From Oscillospiraceae bacterium (lineage in GTDB: Bacteria > Bacillota > Clostridia > Oscillospirales > Ruminococcaceae): 64,000 nucleotides of DNA. Positions within the stretch are counted from its first letter, which is position 1. Every line of letters begins with the position of its first letter. The DNA is taken from positions 1,054,001 to 1,118,000 of the forward strand of contig CP107211.1 of assembly GCA_025757845.1 (NCBI GenBank). Direction: 5' to 3'. Shown one piece after another: positions 51,745-60,520 of the stretch. The notes beneath the pieces were generated by a model. The model made no database searches, was not told where the DNA came from, and saw nothing but the letters and a program-made list of their open reading frames with translations. Made by a program: the position numbers and the translations under genes.

Positions 51745-54261
51745 TTATGACGAGCAGCTTTCGCAGGTCTCGACCTCAAGGGCCTTGCTGCGGACATAGT
51801 AAATGGTCTTGACGCCGGCCCTCCACGCCTCCAAATACAGTCTGAGCACCTGACGCATGGAATAGTCGTTGGTGATATAGAGATTCATGCTCTGCGCCTG
51901 GTCAATATGTCTCTGGCGAAGGCCCGCGGCGCGTACCGACCAGCTTTGGTCGATCAGATGCGCTGCCTTATAGTACCACCATGTGTCCATAGAAAGCTCC
52001 GGAGCAACGCGGGGCAGCATGCTGCCCTTTTTTTCCTCTAAAAAGAATTTCTTCATAATTGGATCTATGCCCGCCGACGTGCCGGAGAGGATAGATGTGC
52101 TGGAGGTCGGTGCGACCGCCAGCAGATAGGCGTTGCGCATTCCCTGCACCGCCACCGTTTTCGCAAGCGCCCGCCACTTTTCGGAGGTATAACCCCGCTT
52201 TTCAAAATACGCGCCCGTCTGCCAGTCGCTGCCCTCAAAGAGCGCGTAACGACCCTTTTCCCGTGCCAGTGCTGTGTCCGCCTTGACGGCGGCGTAGTTG
52301 ATGAGCTCGAACACTGCATCGGTGAAGGCAAGGTGCTCATCGCTCTCCCAGTGGATGCCGCGCTTTGCCAGCATGTGGTGGTAGCCGCTGACGCCCAGGC
52401 CGATGCTGCGGTACTTCTGATTGGTAAGCCGCGCGTATTCCAACGGGTAGAAGTTGAGGTCGATCACATTATCCAGTGCGCGGATGGCCGTTTCCACCGT
52501 GCGTTCCATATAGGCCTCGTCCTCCACCGGCAGATTACCGAGAGACAGACTCGCCAGGTTGCAGACCACAAACTCGCCTGGGCGTGTGGCCGTCACCACA
52601 ATTGTGTCGCCGTTCTCCGTGTGCACCTCAGTGCTGATGTGCTCGATGGGTGCCATGTTCTGCGCGATCTCCGTACAGAGATTGGAGCAATAGATCATTC
52701 CCGTGTGGCCGTTTGGGTTCATATGATTTACACTGTCTCGATTGAAAGCGAAGGGCGTGCCGGTCTCCACTGCCGAGCGAAGCACCAGCCGCACGATGTC
52801 CTTGACGGTGACGCTGCGCTTTTCGATGCGCGGGTCATTGACGCAGTCCAGATACCGCTTCTCCCATTCTGTACCCCAGTAATCCTCCAGTGCGTAGCCC
52901 TTGACCGTGAGGATTTCATGCGGACACATGAGATGCCACGGCGCGTCTATATTCTCCTCCGCCAGTCGCCAGAAGAGATCCGGATAGCATACGGCGGGAA
53001 ACACATCATGTGCCTTCATGCGGTCGTCGCCGTTGTTGGTGCGCAGTTGAAGGAATTCCGGCAGATCCCGGTGCCATGCGTCTAAGTAAACCGCCACAGC
53101 GCCCTGCCGCATCCCCAACTGATCCACCGCCACGGCGGTGTCATTGACCAGCCGAATCCAGCGGATAACACCGCCCGCCGCCCCTTGAAAGCCGCGGATG
53201 GTGCTGCCTGCAGCGCGCACCTTACCGAAGTACATCCCCATTCCACCGCCGAATTTAGAGACCTTTGCGAAGTTGTCCAGCGAGCGGTAGATGCCGTCCA
53301 GACTGTCCGGCACAGTGTCCACAAAGCAGCTTGAAAGCTGATGGTAGGGCTTTCGTGCGTTGGACATGGTAGGTGTCGCCATCGTGACCTCCATACGGCT
53401 GATCATATCGTAAAAGCGTTTTACCCACCCCATGCGGTCAGAGCCTTCGTTCATAGCAAGATGCAGCGCGATACCCAAAAACATCTCCTGCGGTGTTTCC
53501 AGCGGCACGCGGCTGCGTGACTGGATCACATAGCGTTTGAGCAGCAGGTCAAGGCCGGAGTAGGTGAACAGCTCGTCCCGTTCCGGGCAGAGAAAGTCCT
53601 CCGCCATGGCAATCTCCTCGTGGGTATAGTGGGCGAGGATATAGTCACCGTAGAGTCCCTTATCCGTCAGATAGCGAAGCTTGCCATAGAGGTCGCTGAT
53701 GCCGCGCCCCTCCCATTCCTGTGCGTTGCGACAGCGAAAGGAGTGGTTCAGAAGCCGCGCCGCGATGAACTCCCACTTGGGTGCCTCTGCCGTAGTCAGC
53801 TCTACCGCCGCCTTGGTCAGTGCCTCAGCCCGCTCATCCTCCGTCATGCCCAGGCGACAGAAACTCTCAAACTTCATTTGAAGCGCCGCGAGGGAGTAGA
53901 CTTCCTCGGTAAAATCCATCTGGATGCGGCGCAGCACCTCGTCAAGCGAGTCATCCCCCACCGTCCGCGCGATGGTATGCCGGACACGGCGCAGCGCAGA
54001 CCGCTTTTCGCGGTAGAGGATGTACGCCTTGGCCACCTCATAGTGTCCGCGCTCCATGAGCGTTCGCTCCACCTCGTCCTGCACACGTTCTACGGTGAGC
54101 GGCACTGTGACGGAGAGATTGTTGAGAACGGTGGCGAGGATCTCATCCATCTCTCTGCTCCCGATCTCCTTGCCCTGTCCGTCAAACGCCTTTTTCATGG
54201 CGTTGAAAATTTTCTCCTGTTGAAAGGGAACAGACTCCCCGTTTCGTTTTCTGATCTCCAT
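51745..54261 (-). CDS. nrdA: Class I ribonucleotide reductase, large subunit
   Basis: An 838-residue R1 protein starting at ATG 54261. It begins with an ATP-cone (MEIRKRNGESVPFQQEKIFN). The active site has Cys in SSCFVDTVPDS, NLCTEIAQN (radical Cys with Asn and Glu) and FVVCNLASLSLG. The C-terminus ETCESCSS carries the Cys pair that thioredoxin reduces, and such a thioredoxin is encoded nearby. It converts ribonucleotides to deoxyribonucleotides together with NrdB. All key residues are intact. Confidence 0.95.
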   Translation of the reverse strand: MEIRKRNGESVPFQQEKIFNAMKKAFDGQGKEIGSREMDEILATVLNNLSVTVPLTVERVQDEVERTLMERGHYEVAKAYILYREKRSALRRVRHTIARTVGDDSLDEVLRRIQMDFTEEVYSLAALQMKFESFCRLGMTEDERAEALTKAAVELTTAEAPKWEFIAARLLNHSFRCRNAQEWEGRGISDLYGKLRYLTDKGLYGDYILAHYTHEEIAMAEDFLCPERDELFTYSGLDLLLKRYVIQSRSRVPLETPQEMFLGIALHLAMNEGSDRMGWVKRFYDMISRMEVTMATPTMSNARKPYHQLSSCFVDTVPDSLDGIYRSLDNFAKVSKFGGGMGMYFGKVRAAGSTIRGFQGAAGGVIRWIRLVNDTAVAVDQLGMRQGAVAVYLDAWHRDLPEFLQLRTNNGDDRMKAHDVFPAVCYPDLFWRLAEENIDAPWHLMCPHEILTVKGYALEDYWGTEWEKRYLDCVNDPRIEKRSVTVKDIVRLVLRSAVETGTPFAFNRDSVNHMNPNGHTGMIYCSNLCTEIAQNMAPIEHISTEVHTENGDTIVVTATRPGEFVVCNLASLSLGNLPVEDEAYMERTVETAIRALDNVIDLNFYPLEYARLTNQKYRSIGLGVSGYHHMLAKRGIHWESDEHLAFTDAVFELINYAAVKADTALAREKGRYALFEGSDWQTGAYFEKRGYTSEKWRALAKTVAVQGMRNAYLLAVAPTSSTSILSGTSAGIDPIMKKFFLEEKKGSMLPRVAPELSMDTWWYYKAAHLIDQSWSVRAAGLRQRHIDQAQSMNLYITNDYSMRQVLRLYLEAWRAGVKTIYYVRSKALEVETCESCSS

Positions 54262-54310
54262 TTCGATCCTCTCATCTTCTCCGGTCACTTCTCATGTCCT
54301 TTTGGGAAAA

Positions 54311-54351
54311 GAGCGGGCAAGCGCAGTATCACGCTTGCCCGCTCTATTTTT
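54311..54351. terminator. Bidirectional terminator between fprA copy 2 and nrdA
   Basis: GAGCGGGCAAGCG cagtatca CGCTTGCCCGCTC with T-runs on both sides (CTATTTTTG on plus, CTCTTTTCC on minus). It ends the Rrf2/fusion/fprA unit before nrdA. Confidence 0.88.
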
Positions 54352-54426
54352 GAAAGCCGGTTTTTCTGCAGCCGACGCGGCGGGGCTGTTTGTTGTCTGT
54401 TGTCTTGGTTTTGGCTTTCCTGCCAG

Positions 54427-55638
54427 TTACTTCATAGATTTCAGAATGGCGTCCGCCAGTGCTTCCAGCTCAGTGCGCTTGTCCGTGCCCATGGACGAGG
54501 CGAGGCTGAGCCGCTCGTTGAGCACCGTCATGTTCTTAAGCTCATTGTTGACGAATTTCTGCATGAGGTCACCGGACTTCACCGCCCACGAGCCGTTTTC
54601 AATGATGGCAAAGGTGCGGTTTTGCAGATTCAGTGCCTTCATATCCATGAGGAAGTCATGCATGGCAGGGTAGATGCCGAGGTTGTAGGTCACAGAGGCC
54701 AGGACAATGTGACTGTACTTAAACGCCTCGGAGATCAGCTGGGAGACATGAGTAGAGGACACATCGTACATCGCCACCTTGCTCATGCCCTTATCGCAGA
54801 GCGACGTCGCCAGAGCCTGCGCCGCGTTCTCCGTGTTGCCATACATAGAGGCGTAGACGATGAGCACGCCCTGGGTTTCAGGGGCATAGCGGCTCCATGT
54901 GTCGTACTTTTCGATGAACCAGCCCAGATCCTTGCGCCACACGGGGCCGTGGAGCGGGCAGATGTACTTGATCTGATCCAAAACGCCGCCGGCCTTTTTC
55001 AGCAGGAGCTGGATGTGGGGGCCGTACTTGCCCACGATGTTGGTGAGGTAGCGGCGGGCGTCGTCCAGCCAGTCCCGCTCGAAGTCCACCTCGTCGGCGA
55101 ACAGCTTGCCGTCCAGCGCGCCGAAGGTGCCGAAGGCGTCGGCGGAAAAGAGGACGCCTTCGGTGACGTCGAGGGTCACCATGGCCTCCGGCCAGTGAAC
55201 CATAGGCGCGCCCACAAAGGTGACGGTGTGCTTGCCGAAGGAGAAGGTGTCGCCCTCCTTCACCTCGATGCACTCATGTCCGTCCACATGGAAGCCGAAC
55301 TGCCGCATGAGCATGAATGCCTTCTCGTTGGAGATCAGTTTCACCTTGGGATGGCGCAGCAGGATCTCCTCGATGCAGGCGGCGTGATCCGGCTCCAGAT
55401 GGTTGACCAGCAGGTAGTCCAGCTCGCGGCCATCCAGCACATACGCCAGATTTTCCAAAAGCTGGCGGCAGGCAGACCAGTCCACCGTGTCAAAGAGCAC
55501 CGTCTTTTCATCCAGCAGGCAGTAGGCGTTGTAGCTTACGCCCCGGGGAATGGGAAAGCAGTTTTCAAACAGGGCCAGGCGATGGTCGTTGGCGCCCACC
55601 CAGTAGAGGTCGTTCGTTACTTTACGCACGCAATACAT
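54427..55638 (-). CDS. fprA: Flavodiiron protein (FprA), copy 2
   Basis: A 403-residue A-type flavoprotein. Ligands His80, Glu82, Asp84 and His85 are in VNHLEPDHAAC, followed by MVHWPEAMV, SADAFGTFGAL and CPLHGP. The flavodoxin domain has VLIVYASMYGNTENAA. It should reduce O2 to water using rubredoxin electrons. It begins 23 bases after the stop of a gene that itself ends in a rubredoxin domain, so the donor and acceptor are made from one message. Confidence 0.95.
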   Translation of the reverse strand: MYCVRKVTNDLYWVGANDHRLALFENCFPIPRGVSYNAYCLLDEKTVLFDTVDWSACRQLLENLAYVLDGRELDYLLVNHLEPDHAACIEEILLRHPKVKLISNEKAFMLMRQFGFHVDGHECIEVKEGDTFSFGKHTVTFVGAPMVHWPEAMVTLDVTEGVLFSADAFGTFGALDGKLFADEVDFERDWLDDARRYLTNIVGKYGPHIQLLLKKAGGVLDQIKYICPLHGPVWRKDLGWFIEKYDTWSRYAPETQGVLIVYASMYGNTENAAQALATSLCDKGMSKVAMYDVSSTHVSQLISEAFKYSHIVLASVTYNLGIYPAMHDFLMDMKALNLQNRTFAIIENGSWAVKSGDLMQKFVNNELKNMTVLNERLSLASSMGTDKRTELEALADAILKSMK

Positions 55639-55661
55639 CTTATCTTGCCTCCTTCACGGCC

Positions 55662-57575
55662 TCAAGCCTTTACAAATTGATCCTTCGTCTCCGCGCACTC
55701 GGGACACACCCACTCGGCGGGAAGCTGCTCAAAGAGCGTACCGGGCGCGATCTCGCCGTCCTCGTCGCCCAACTCCGGCACATACTCGTAGCCGCAGCCG
55801 CTGCAGACGTAGCGGTCGCCGATGGGGGCGGGCTTCGGCGGCGTGGGCCGCTTCATCTTTACCATGGGCGGCGCGGGCAGCTTTTCGCCGCTATCCAGCG
55901 CGGCAGTGAGCAGGGGCAGGATCTCCTCCACATCGCCCACGATGCCGTAGTCGCAGTTCTTGAAGATAGGCGCGTTACCGTTCTTATTGATGGCCACGAT
56001 GGTGGAGGCGTCCTTGATGCCCTTAAGGTGCTGGGATGCGCCAGAGATGCCGCAGGCGATGTACAGATTGCCGGTGAACTTCTGACCAGACATACCCACA
56101 TAGCGGTTCAGCGGCAGATATTTGAGAGTCTCTGCCACAGGGCGGGAAGAACCGATGGCCGCGCCGGCGGCCTTGGCCAGCGACTCTACCAGTTTCATGT
56201 TCTTTTTCTCCCCGATGCCCTTGCCCGCGGAGACCACCCGCTCCGCCTGCGGGATGGGCGTATCCATAGGGATGCCGACGGAGAAGTCGTGACCATCCTT
56301 CTTCAGCGCCGCCACAAGGTCGGCCACCTGCTGGGCAGCATCCCCCTCCCGGAAGATGGTCTTTTTGCGAATGCCGGTGATGGGCGCGGGTTTCTTGGCC
56401 GCCGAACGGCTCTCGCCGCCGGAGCTCTTGCCCAGCCTGCCCAACAGATGAGAGGCGATGACCACCCGCTGGATCTCGTTAGTGCCCTCGTAGAGGGTGG
56501 TGATCTTGGCGTCGCGGTAGGCCCGTTCCACCTCCATGCCCTTGAGGTAGCCGCTGCCGCCGTGGATCTGCAAGGCATCGTTGGTGACCTCCAGCGCGAT
56601 GTCCGAGGCGTACATCTTCGCCATGGCGGACTCCATGCCGTAAGGCGCGTGCTGCTCCTTCAGCTCCGCCGCGGAGTAGATGAGGAACCGGGCGCAGCGC
56701 AGCTTGGTTGCCATATCCGCCAGCTTGAAGGCGATGCTCTGCTGGGCCGCGATGGGCTTGCCGAACTGGACGCGCTCCTTGGAATAGCTCAACGCGTGCT
56801 CAAACGCGCCCTGGGCGATGCCCAGCGCCTGCGCGGCGATGCCGATGCGTCCGCCGTCCAGCGTGGACATGGCAATCTTGAAGCCCTCGCCCTCCTTGCC
56901 CAATAGGTTTTCCTTGGGAACCTTCACGTCGTTGAAGATCAGCTCCGCCGTGGAGGAGGAGCGAATACCCATCTTGTCATAGTGGTCGCCGAACTCAAAG
57001 CCCTTCCAGCCCTTCTCCACGATGAAAGCGGAGATGCCCCGGGTGCCGATGTCCGGCGTGGTGACGGCGAAAACCACATAGGTGTCCGCCTTAGGGGCGT
57101 TGGTAATGAAGATCTTGCCGCCGTTGAGGAGGTAGTAGTCCCCCTTATCCAGCGCCGTGGTCTCCGTGCCGCCGGCGTCGGATCCGGCGTTGGTCTCCGT
57201 AAGGCCGAAGGCGCCGATCTTCTCGCCCTTGGCCAGCGGAACCAGATATTTCTTCTTCTGCTCCTCGGTGCCATAGGCGAAAATGGGCCATGAGCCGAGG
57301 GAGACGTGGGCGGAGAGGATTACGCCCGTGCCGCCGTCCACACGGGCCAGCTCCTCCACCGCGATGGCGTAGCTCAGAGCATCAAGACCGGCACCGCCGT
57401 ACTCCTTGGGGTAGGGAATGCCCATCCAGCCCAGCTTACCCAGCTTCTTGACAGCCTCCTCGGGAAACTCATTGTTCTGATCCATTAAAAATGCGAGGGG
57501 CTTGATCTCCTCCTCCGCAAAACTCCGGATCTTCGCGCGCAGCTCTTCGTGCGCCGACGTGGTTTGAAACAGCAT
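55662..57575 (-). CDS. Acyl-CoA dehydrogenase / ETF-alpha / rubredoxin fusion
   Basis: A 637-residue three-part protein. Residues 1-380 are a full acyl-CoA dehydrogenase with the flavin-site [13 protein letters not shown] and the catalytic Glu363 in [10 protein letters not shown]. Residues about 395-560 match the FAD-binding C-terminal domain of ETF alpha ([52 protein letters not shown]). Residues 588-637 are a rubredoxin with Cys591, Cys594, Cys624 and Cys627. Electrons can therefore pass from an acyl-CoA through two flavins to one iron centre. The next gene is a flavodiiron O2 reductase, the classic acceptor for rubredoxin. No frameshift or weak linker was seen. Confidence 0.93.
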   Translation of the reverse strand: MLFQTTSAHEELRAKIRSFAEEEIKPLAFLMDQNNEFPEEAVKKLGKLGWMGIPYPKEYGGAGLDALSYAIAVEELARVDGGTGVILSAHVSLGSWPIFAYGTEEQKKKYLVPLAKGEKIGAFGLTETNAGSDAGGTETTALDKGDYYLLNGGKIFITNAPKADTYVVFAVTTPDIGTRGISAFIVEKGWKGFEFGDHYDKMGIRSSSTAELIFNDVKVPKENLLGKEGEGFKIAMSTLDGGRIGIAAQALGIAQGAFEHALSYSKERVQFGKPIAAQQSIAFKLADMATKLRCARFLIYSAAELKEQHAPYGMESAMAKMYASDIALEVTNDALQIHGGSGYLKGMEVERAYRDAKITTLYEGTNEIQRVVIASHLLGRLGKSSGGESRSAAKKPAPITGIRKKTIFREGDAAQQVADLVAALKKDGHDFSVGIPMDTPIPQAERVVSAGKGIGEKKNMKLVESLAKAAGAAIGSSRPVAETLKYLPLNRYVGMSGQKFTGNLYIACGISGASQHLKGIKDASTIVAINKNGNAPIFKNCDYGIVGDVEEILPLLTAALDSGEKLPAPPMVKMKRPTPPKPAPIGDRYVCSGCGYEYVPELGDEDGEIAPGTLFEQLPAEWVCPECAETKDQFVKA

Positions 57576-57597
57576 ACGGGTACCTCCTTTTAAAATT

Positions 57598-58029
57598 TTA
57601 CAGCTTGCTTGTATCTTGGGGATCGGATCCGCCGGTCAGCAGCCTGCGCAGGCTCACGGCACGGAACGCCTCGTCCTGCTTTTGCTGCAAGGCCGCCAGC
57701 TGACAGTGGATGGCGCACCGCCCATACTTGTCCTGCCAGCGGCATTCATATCCCGGCTCCATGCAGGCGCATAGGATGCCCCGCTCCCCCACGACCCCCA
57801 TGAGATCGTAGAGGGAGGTCGCGTCCAGATCGCAGGACAGCGCGCAGCCGCCGAGAGCGCCGCGGCTCACCCGCACCAAATTGCCGGCGGAGAGCTTGCG
57901 CAGAATCTGGTAGGCAAACTGATTGGGGATCAATTCCGTTTCCGACATCTCGGCCACCGAATGCTTCTCCCCGTCCAGTAGCACCCGCAAAATGCGCAGC
58001 GCGTAGTCCGTCTCTTTGGTGATGATCAT
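57598..58029 (-). CDS. Rrf2-family Fe-S regulator
   Basis: A 143-residue regulator starting at ATG 58029 (GAGGATG upstream). The winged helix is KETDYALRILRVLLDG ... ELIPNQFAYQILRKLS. It has Cys87, Cys89, Cys96, Cys105 and Cys109 in CACMEPGYECRWQDKYGRCA and beyond, a cluster-binding region like that of IscR/NsrR. An Fe-S cluster here could sense O2 or NO. It is the first gene of the unit with the acyl-CoA dehydrogenase fusion and fprA, 22 bases upstream of the fusion gene. Confidence 0.9.
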   Translation of the reverse strand: MIITKETDYALRILRVLLDGEKHSVAEMSETELIPNQFAYQILRKLSAGNLVRVSRGALGGCALSCDLDATSLYDLMGVVGERGILCACMEPGYECRWQDKYGRCAIHCQLAALQQKQDEAFRAVSLRRLLTGGSDPQDTSKL

Positions 58030-58064
58030 GCTCCACATCCTCTTTTCGCTTGCTTGTTAATACC

Positions 58065-58093
58065 ATCATATCAATCTCGATAAATTTTGTCAA
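58065..58093 (-). promoter_or_regulatory. Promoter of the Rrf2 / fusion / fprA unit
   Basis: On the minus strand: TTGACA (58093-58088), 17 bases, TATGAT (58070-58065). The spacer and -10 box contain TATCgagattGATA, an inverted repeat that could be the Rrf2 operator. Confidence 0.8.
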
Positions 58094-58159
58094 GATTATT
58101 TCAAAAAAAATATCGCTTTCATACAGACCGCCCCAGCCCGGGTCAGCTTCGCTTTCCAT

Positions 58160-58225
58160 TCAGCGAAAAGCCATGTTCCTTTTCATATTGACAATCTCCT
58201 GATCGGGATTGAGCTTGATTTTCAT
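58160..58225 (-). pseudogene. Stub of ferredoxin-thioredoxin reductase-like gene
   Basis: ATG 58225 behind AAAGAGGTGG gives MKIKLNPDQEIVNMKRNMAF then R and a stop. The first 13 residues match the start of small FTR beta-like proteins of anaerobes, whose CPC and CHC cluster motifs are absent here. It is downstream of the desulfoferrodoxin terminator and near the Rrf2 promoter. A deletion seems to have removed the rest. The assignment is from a short match and is uncertain. Confidence 0.45.
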
Positions 58226-58309
58226 GTTCGCCACCTCTTTCTTGTTTATTGATTATGGCTTTATCATACCGCAGGGCAAAGTCTTTTTCTGTGACGAGGT
58301 TACATTGAT

Positions 58310-58344
58310 AAAAAAATCCGGTGCTTTTGAAGCACCGGATTTTA
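58310..58344 (-). terminator. Terminator of desulfoferrodoxin gene
   Basis: On the minus strand ATCCGGTGCT tcaaa AGCACCGGAT followed by TTTTTT, 10 bases after the stop. Confidence 0.92.
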
Positions 58345-58354
58345 AGAAGGTGAA

Positions 58355-58729
58355 TTACGCTTTCCACAGACTGTGGAGGTTGCAGTAGGCGTAGACCGCC
58401 TCGACCTCATCGCCCTCGCAGAGAGCGAAGCAGACCTCCGGCTTTTCGCCGGGATGCAGTTCCTTACGCTGATTGCCCTGCTTGGTCTGGAGAGATACCC
58501 ATTCGATGTAGTGCTCCGGCAGCATGGGGTGCTCCACGGAGCCGACCTTGACATGGACGATGCCGTTTTCCACTGTCCAGACAGGGACGTGCTTCTCCAC
58601 GGCGGCGTCGGTGGTGCCGGGAACGATCTCGCTCATCGGCTCGCCGCAGCAGACGACAGGGACGCCTGCGTCCTTAACTTTGGCAATGATGTTACCGCAA
58701 TGCTTGCAAATGTAAAACTTCTGCTCCAT
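58355..58729 (-). CDS. dfx: Desulfoferrodoxin (superoxide reductase)
   Basis: A 124-residue two-domain superoxide reductase. The N-terminal desulforedoxin-like Fe site has Cys8, Cys11, Cys27 and Cys28 (CKHCG, VVCCGEPM). The catalytic Fe site has His47, His67, His73 and the C-terminal CNLHSLW (Cys and His). It reduces superoxide to peroxide without making O2. It follows the truncated rubrerythrin gene, which would have removed the peroxide. The gene is intact. Confidence 0.95.
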   Translation of the reverse strand: MEQKFYICKHCGNIIAKVKDAGVPVVCCGEPMSEIVPGTTDAAVEKHVPVWTVENGIVHVKVGSVEHPMLPEHYIEWVSLQTKQGNQRKELHPGEKPEVCFALCEGDEVEAVYAYCNLHSLWKA

Positions 58730-58750
58730 GATAATTCTCCTTTTCTTTCT

Positions 58751-59187
58751 TTAATAGTTTTCTGCATGAATTTCAAAATAGCTCTGGGGATGGTTGCAGG
58801 TGGGGCAAACCTCCGGGGCCTTCTCGCCCACGACGATGTGACCGCAGTTGCGGCACTCCCACACCTTGACCTCGCTCTTGGCGAAGACCTCCGCCATCTC
58901 CACATTGTGCAGCAGGGCACGGTAGCGCTCCTCGTGATGCTTTTCAATGGCGGCGACTAGGCGGAAACGCTGGGCCAGCTCATGGAAACCTTCCTCATCG
59001 GCAGTTTTGGCAAAGCCGTCGTACATATCCGTCCACTCGTAGTTCTCGCCCTCTGCGGCGGCGAGAAGATTTTCGGCAGTGTCGCCAATGCCGTTCAGCT
59101 CTTTGAACCACAGCTTGGCGTGTTCCTTCTCATTATCAGCGGTTTTGAGGAACAGTGCCGCGATCTGCTCGTAGCCTTCCTTTGCGT
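58751..59187 (-). pseudogene. rbr: Rubrerythrin, N-terminal part deleted
   Basis: The frame is open from about 59187 ([20 protein letters not shown]) to TAA 58751. It has the diiron motif ADNEKEHAK and IEKHHEERY, and the C-terminal rubredoxin-like CRNCGH ... CPTCNH. The first ~33 residues, with the first Glu ligand, are missing. The sequence directly upstream is the middle of a CRP/FNR gene in another frame. The first ATG, at 59026, is too late for a working protein. Rubrerythrin normally reduces peroxide. Confidence 0.88.
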
Positions 59188-59463
59188 ATCAAAGGTGATC
59201 TGACTGATCACGCAGGAGGCGGAAAGCACGCATAGTTCGCCCGGATACAGGCGGAACAGCGTTACCTCACGCCCCTCATCAGAGAGAAGATAGGTGCGGA
59301 TCTCGCCGGAAAGAATAAACAGCATTCCGAGACATTCATTGTCGCTACTGTGAACGAACGCACCCTTTTTATAATGACGGATAAAGGCACTTCGGCGTAG
59401 TGTGTCCATTTCGCGTTCGGTCAAGGATGACCAGAACGGAAGTTGTGTCAGTGTGCGTTCCAT
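59188..59463 (-). pseudogene. CRP/FNR-family regulator, C-terminal part deleted
   Basis: From ATG 59463, ERTLTQLPFWSSLTEREMD, then KKGAFVHSSDNECLGMLF and GEIRTYLLSDEGREVTLFRLYPGELCVLSASCV form the cNMP-binding-like N-terminal domain of a CRP/FNR regulator. At about 59188 the sequence jumps into rubrerythrin out of frame, so the helix-turn-helix is lost. The gene starts two bases after the stop of the DUF134-NifX gene. It may once have controlled the neighbouring rubrerythrin. Confidence 0.82.
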
Positions 59464-59464
59464 A

Positions 59465-60244
59465 TCAATGGCAGCTATGCTTGCCGCAGCCGTGGTCACC
59501 GCAGGAGTGACCAGCCTCGCCGTGCTCATGGTCATGGTGGTCACAGTGAACATTGGGATTGTAGCCCAGATTTCCGTTGAGCAATGCGCTCACCGCCGCA
59601 TCAGCGTCCCCGCTGACACCGCCGTAGAGCTTGATGCCTGCTTCGGCCAGTGCTGCCTGCGCACCGCCGCCGATGCCTCCGCAAACCAAAGTGTCCACAC
59701 CGTGCTGCATTAGGAAGCCTGCCAGTGCGCCGTGACCACTGCCGTTGGTGTCAACGACTTTCGCATGAGTGATTTTGCCGTCCACAGCTTCATAAAGCTT
59801 GAACTGCTCGGTGTGACCGAAGTGCTGAAAGATTTGACCGTTTTCATAGGCAACTGCAATTTTCATAATGGAATCTCCTTTGCAAGTTTTGCCTGATTTT
59901 TCCATGTTGGCTCTCTGCATCCGGCAGCAACGGCCGCAGTGAGCTGCCTCCTGTCCTCCGCAGATGCGGTAGTTTCCCCCGGTGATGTGCAGCGGTTTCC
60001 CGTGAACAAGATACGCTGCGATCTTGCTCCGTGCGCTTTCGTAAATCTCCTGCACGGTAGAGCGGGAAATGTCCATTTGAGCGGCACACTGCTCGTGGGT
60101 TTGCTGCTCCAAGTCAACCAGCCGAATGACCTCGTATTCGTCCAGCGTCAGCAGGATCGGCTCGGTATTCTCGCACCCGTTGGGACAGAATGTATCGACC
60201 TGTGGTACGCCACAAATTTGACGGCACCGTGGCGGTCTTGGCAT
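59465..60244 (-). CDS. DUF134 / NifX-like fusion protein with His-rich tail
   Basis: A 259-residue protein starting at ATG 60244 (GGGAGG upstream). Residues 1-110 are DUF134 with a helix-turn-helix (PRPPRCRQICGVPQ, LLTLDEYEVIRLVDLE, ISRSTVQEIYESARSKIA). Residues about 125-235 are a dinitrogenase Fe-Mo cofactor-like (NifX/NafY) domain (MKIAVAYENGQIFQHFGHTE). The tail HCDHHDHEHGEAGHSCGDHG is likely metal-binding. The codons just before MKIAV contain AAGGAG, so NifX may also be made alone from this internal start. In relatives these are often two genes. Confidence 0.85.
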   Translation of the reverse strand: MPRPPRCRQICGVPQVDTFCPNGCENTEPILLTLDEYEVIRLVDLEQQTHEQCAAQMDISRSTVQEIYESARSKIAAYLVHGKPLHITGGNYRICGGQEAAHCGRCCRMQRANMEKSGKTCKGDSIMKIAVAYENGQIFQHFGHTEQFKLYEAVDGKITHAKVVDTNGSGHGALAGFLMQHGVDTLVCGGIGGGAQAALAEAGIKLYGGVSGDADAAVSALLNGNLGYNPNVHCDHHDHEHGEAGHSCGDHGCGKHSCH

Positions 60245-60460
60245 GGGAGCTTTCCTCCCTTTGTATTCGGTATATTCCGATTGTAGCACTTTGAGCAGAA
60301 AAAAGCAATTTTTTTCAAAAGCTGCTACATTTTCCGTCCTCATATGTGTGCCGGCTGATATTCGGAGTCGAATGCTACATGTGAGCCTTGTTCGTAATGC
60401 CCACCGATCATGACCGTAGCGGCAGTCACAGCATCCACATGAAAGCGTTCCCGGTAATGC

Positions 60461-60488
60461 TTGCATTTTCGTAAAAAAACGTTATAAT
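60461..60488 (+). promoter_or_regulatory. Promoter of small membrane protein gene
   Basis: TTGCAT (60461-60466), 16 bases, TATAAT (60483-60488), 32 bases before the ATG. The gap 60245-60460 also holds the minus-strand promoter of the DUF134 gene (TACAAT near 60280) and nothing else that I recognise. Confidence 0.7.
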
Positions 60489-60520
60489 TGAATCAGTTAA
60501 ATCAAAGGAGTTATCAAATC

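Noticed and set aside
53620..56906. Long plus-strand open frames opposite nrdA, fprA and the acyl-CoA dehydrogenase fusion
   Set aside because: They are antisense to well-supported genes in GC-rich sequence, have no ribosome binding sites and no recognisable domains.
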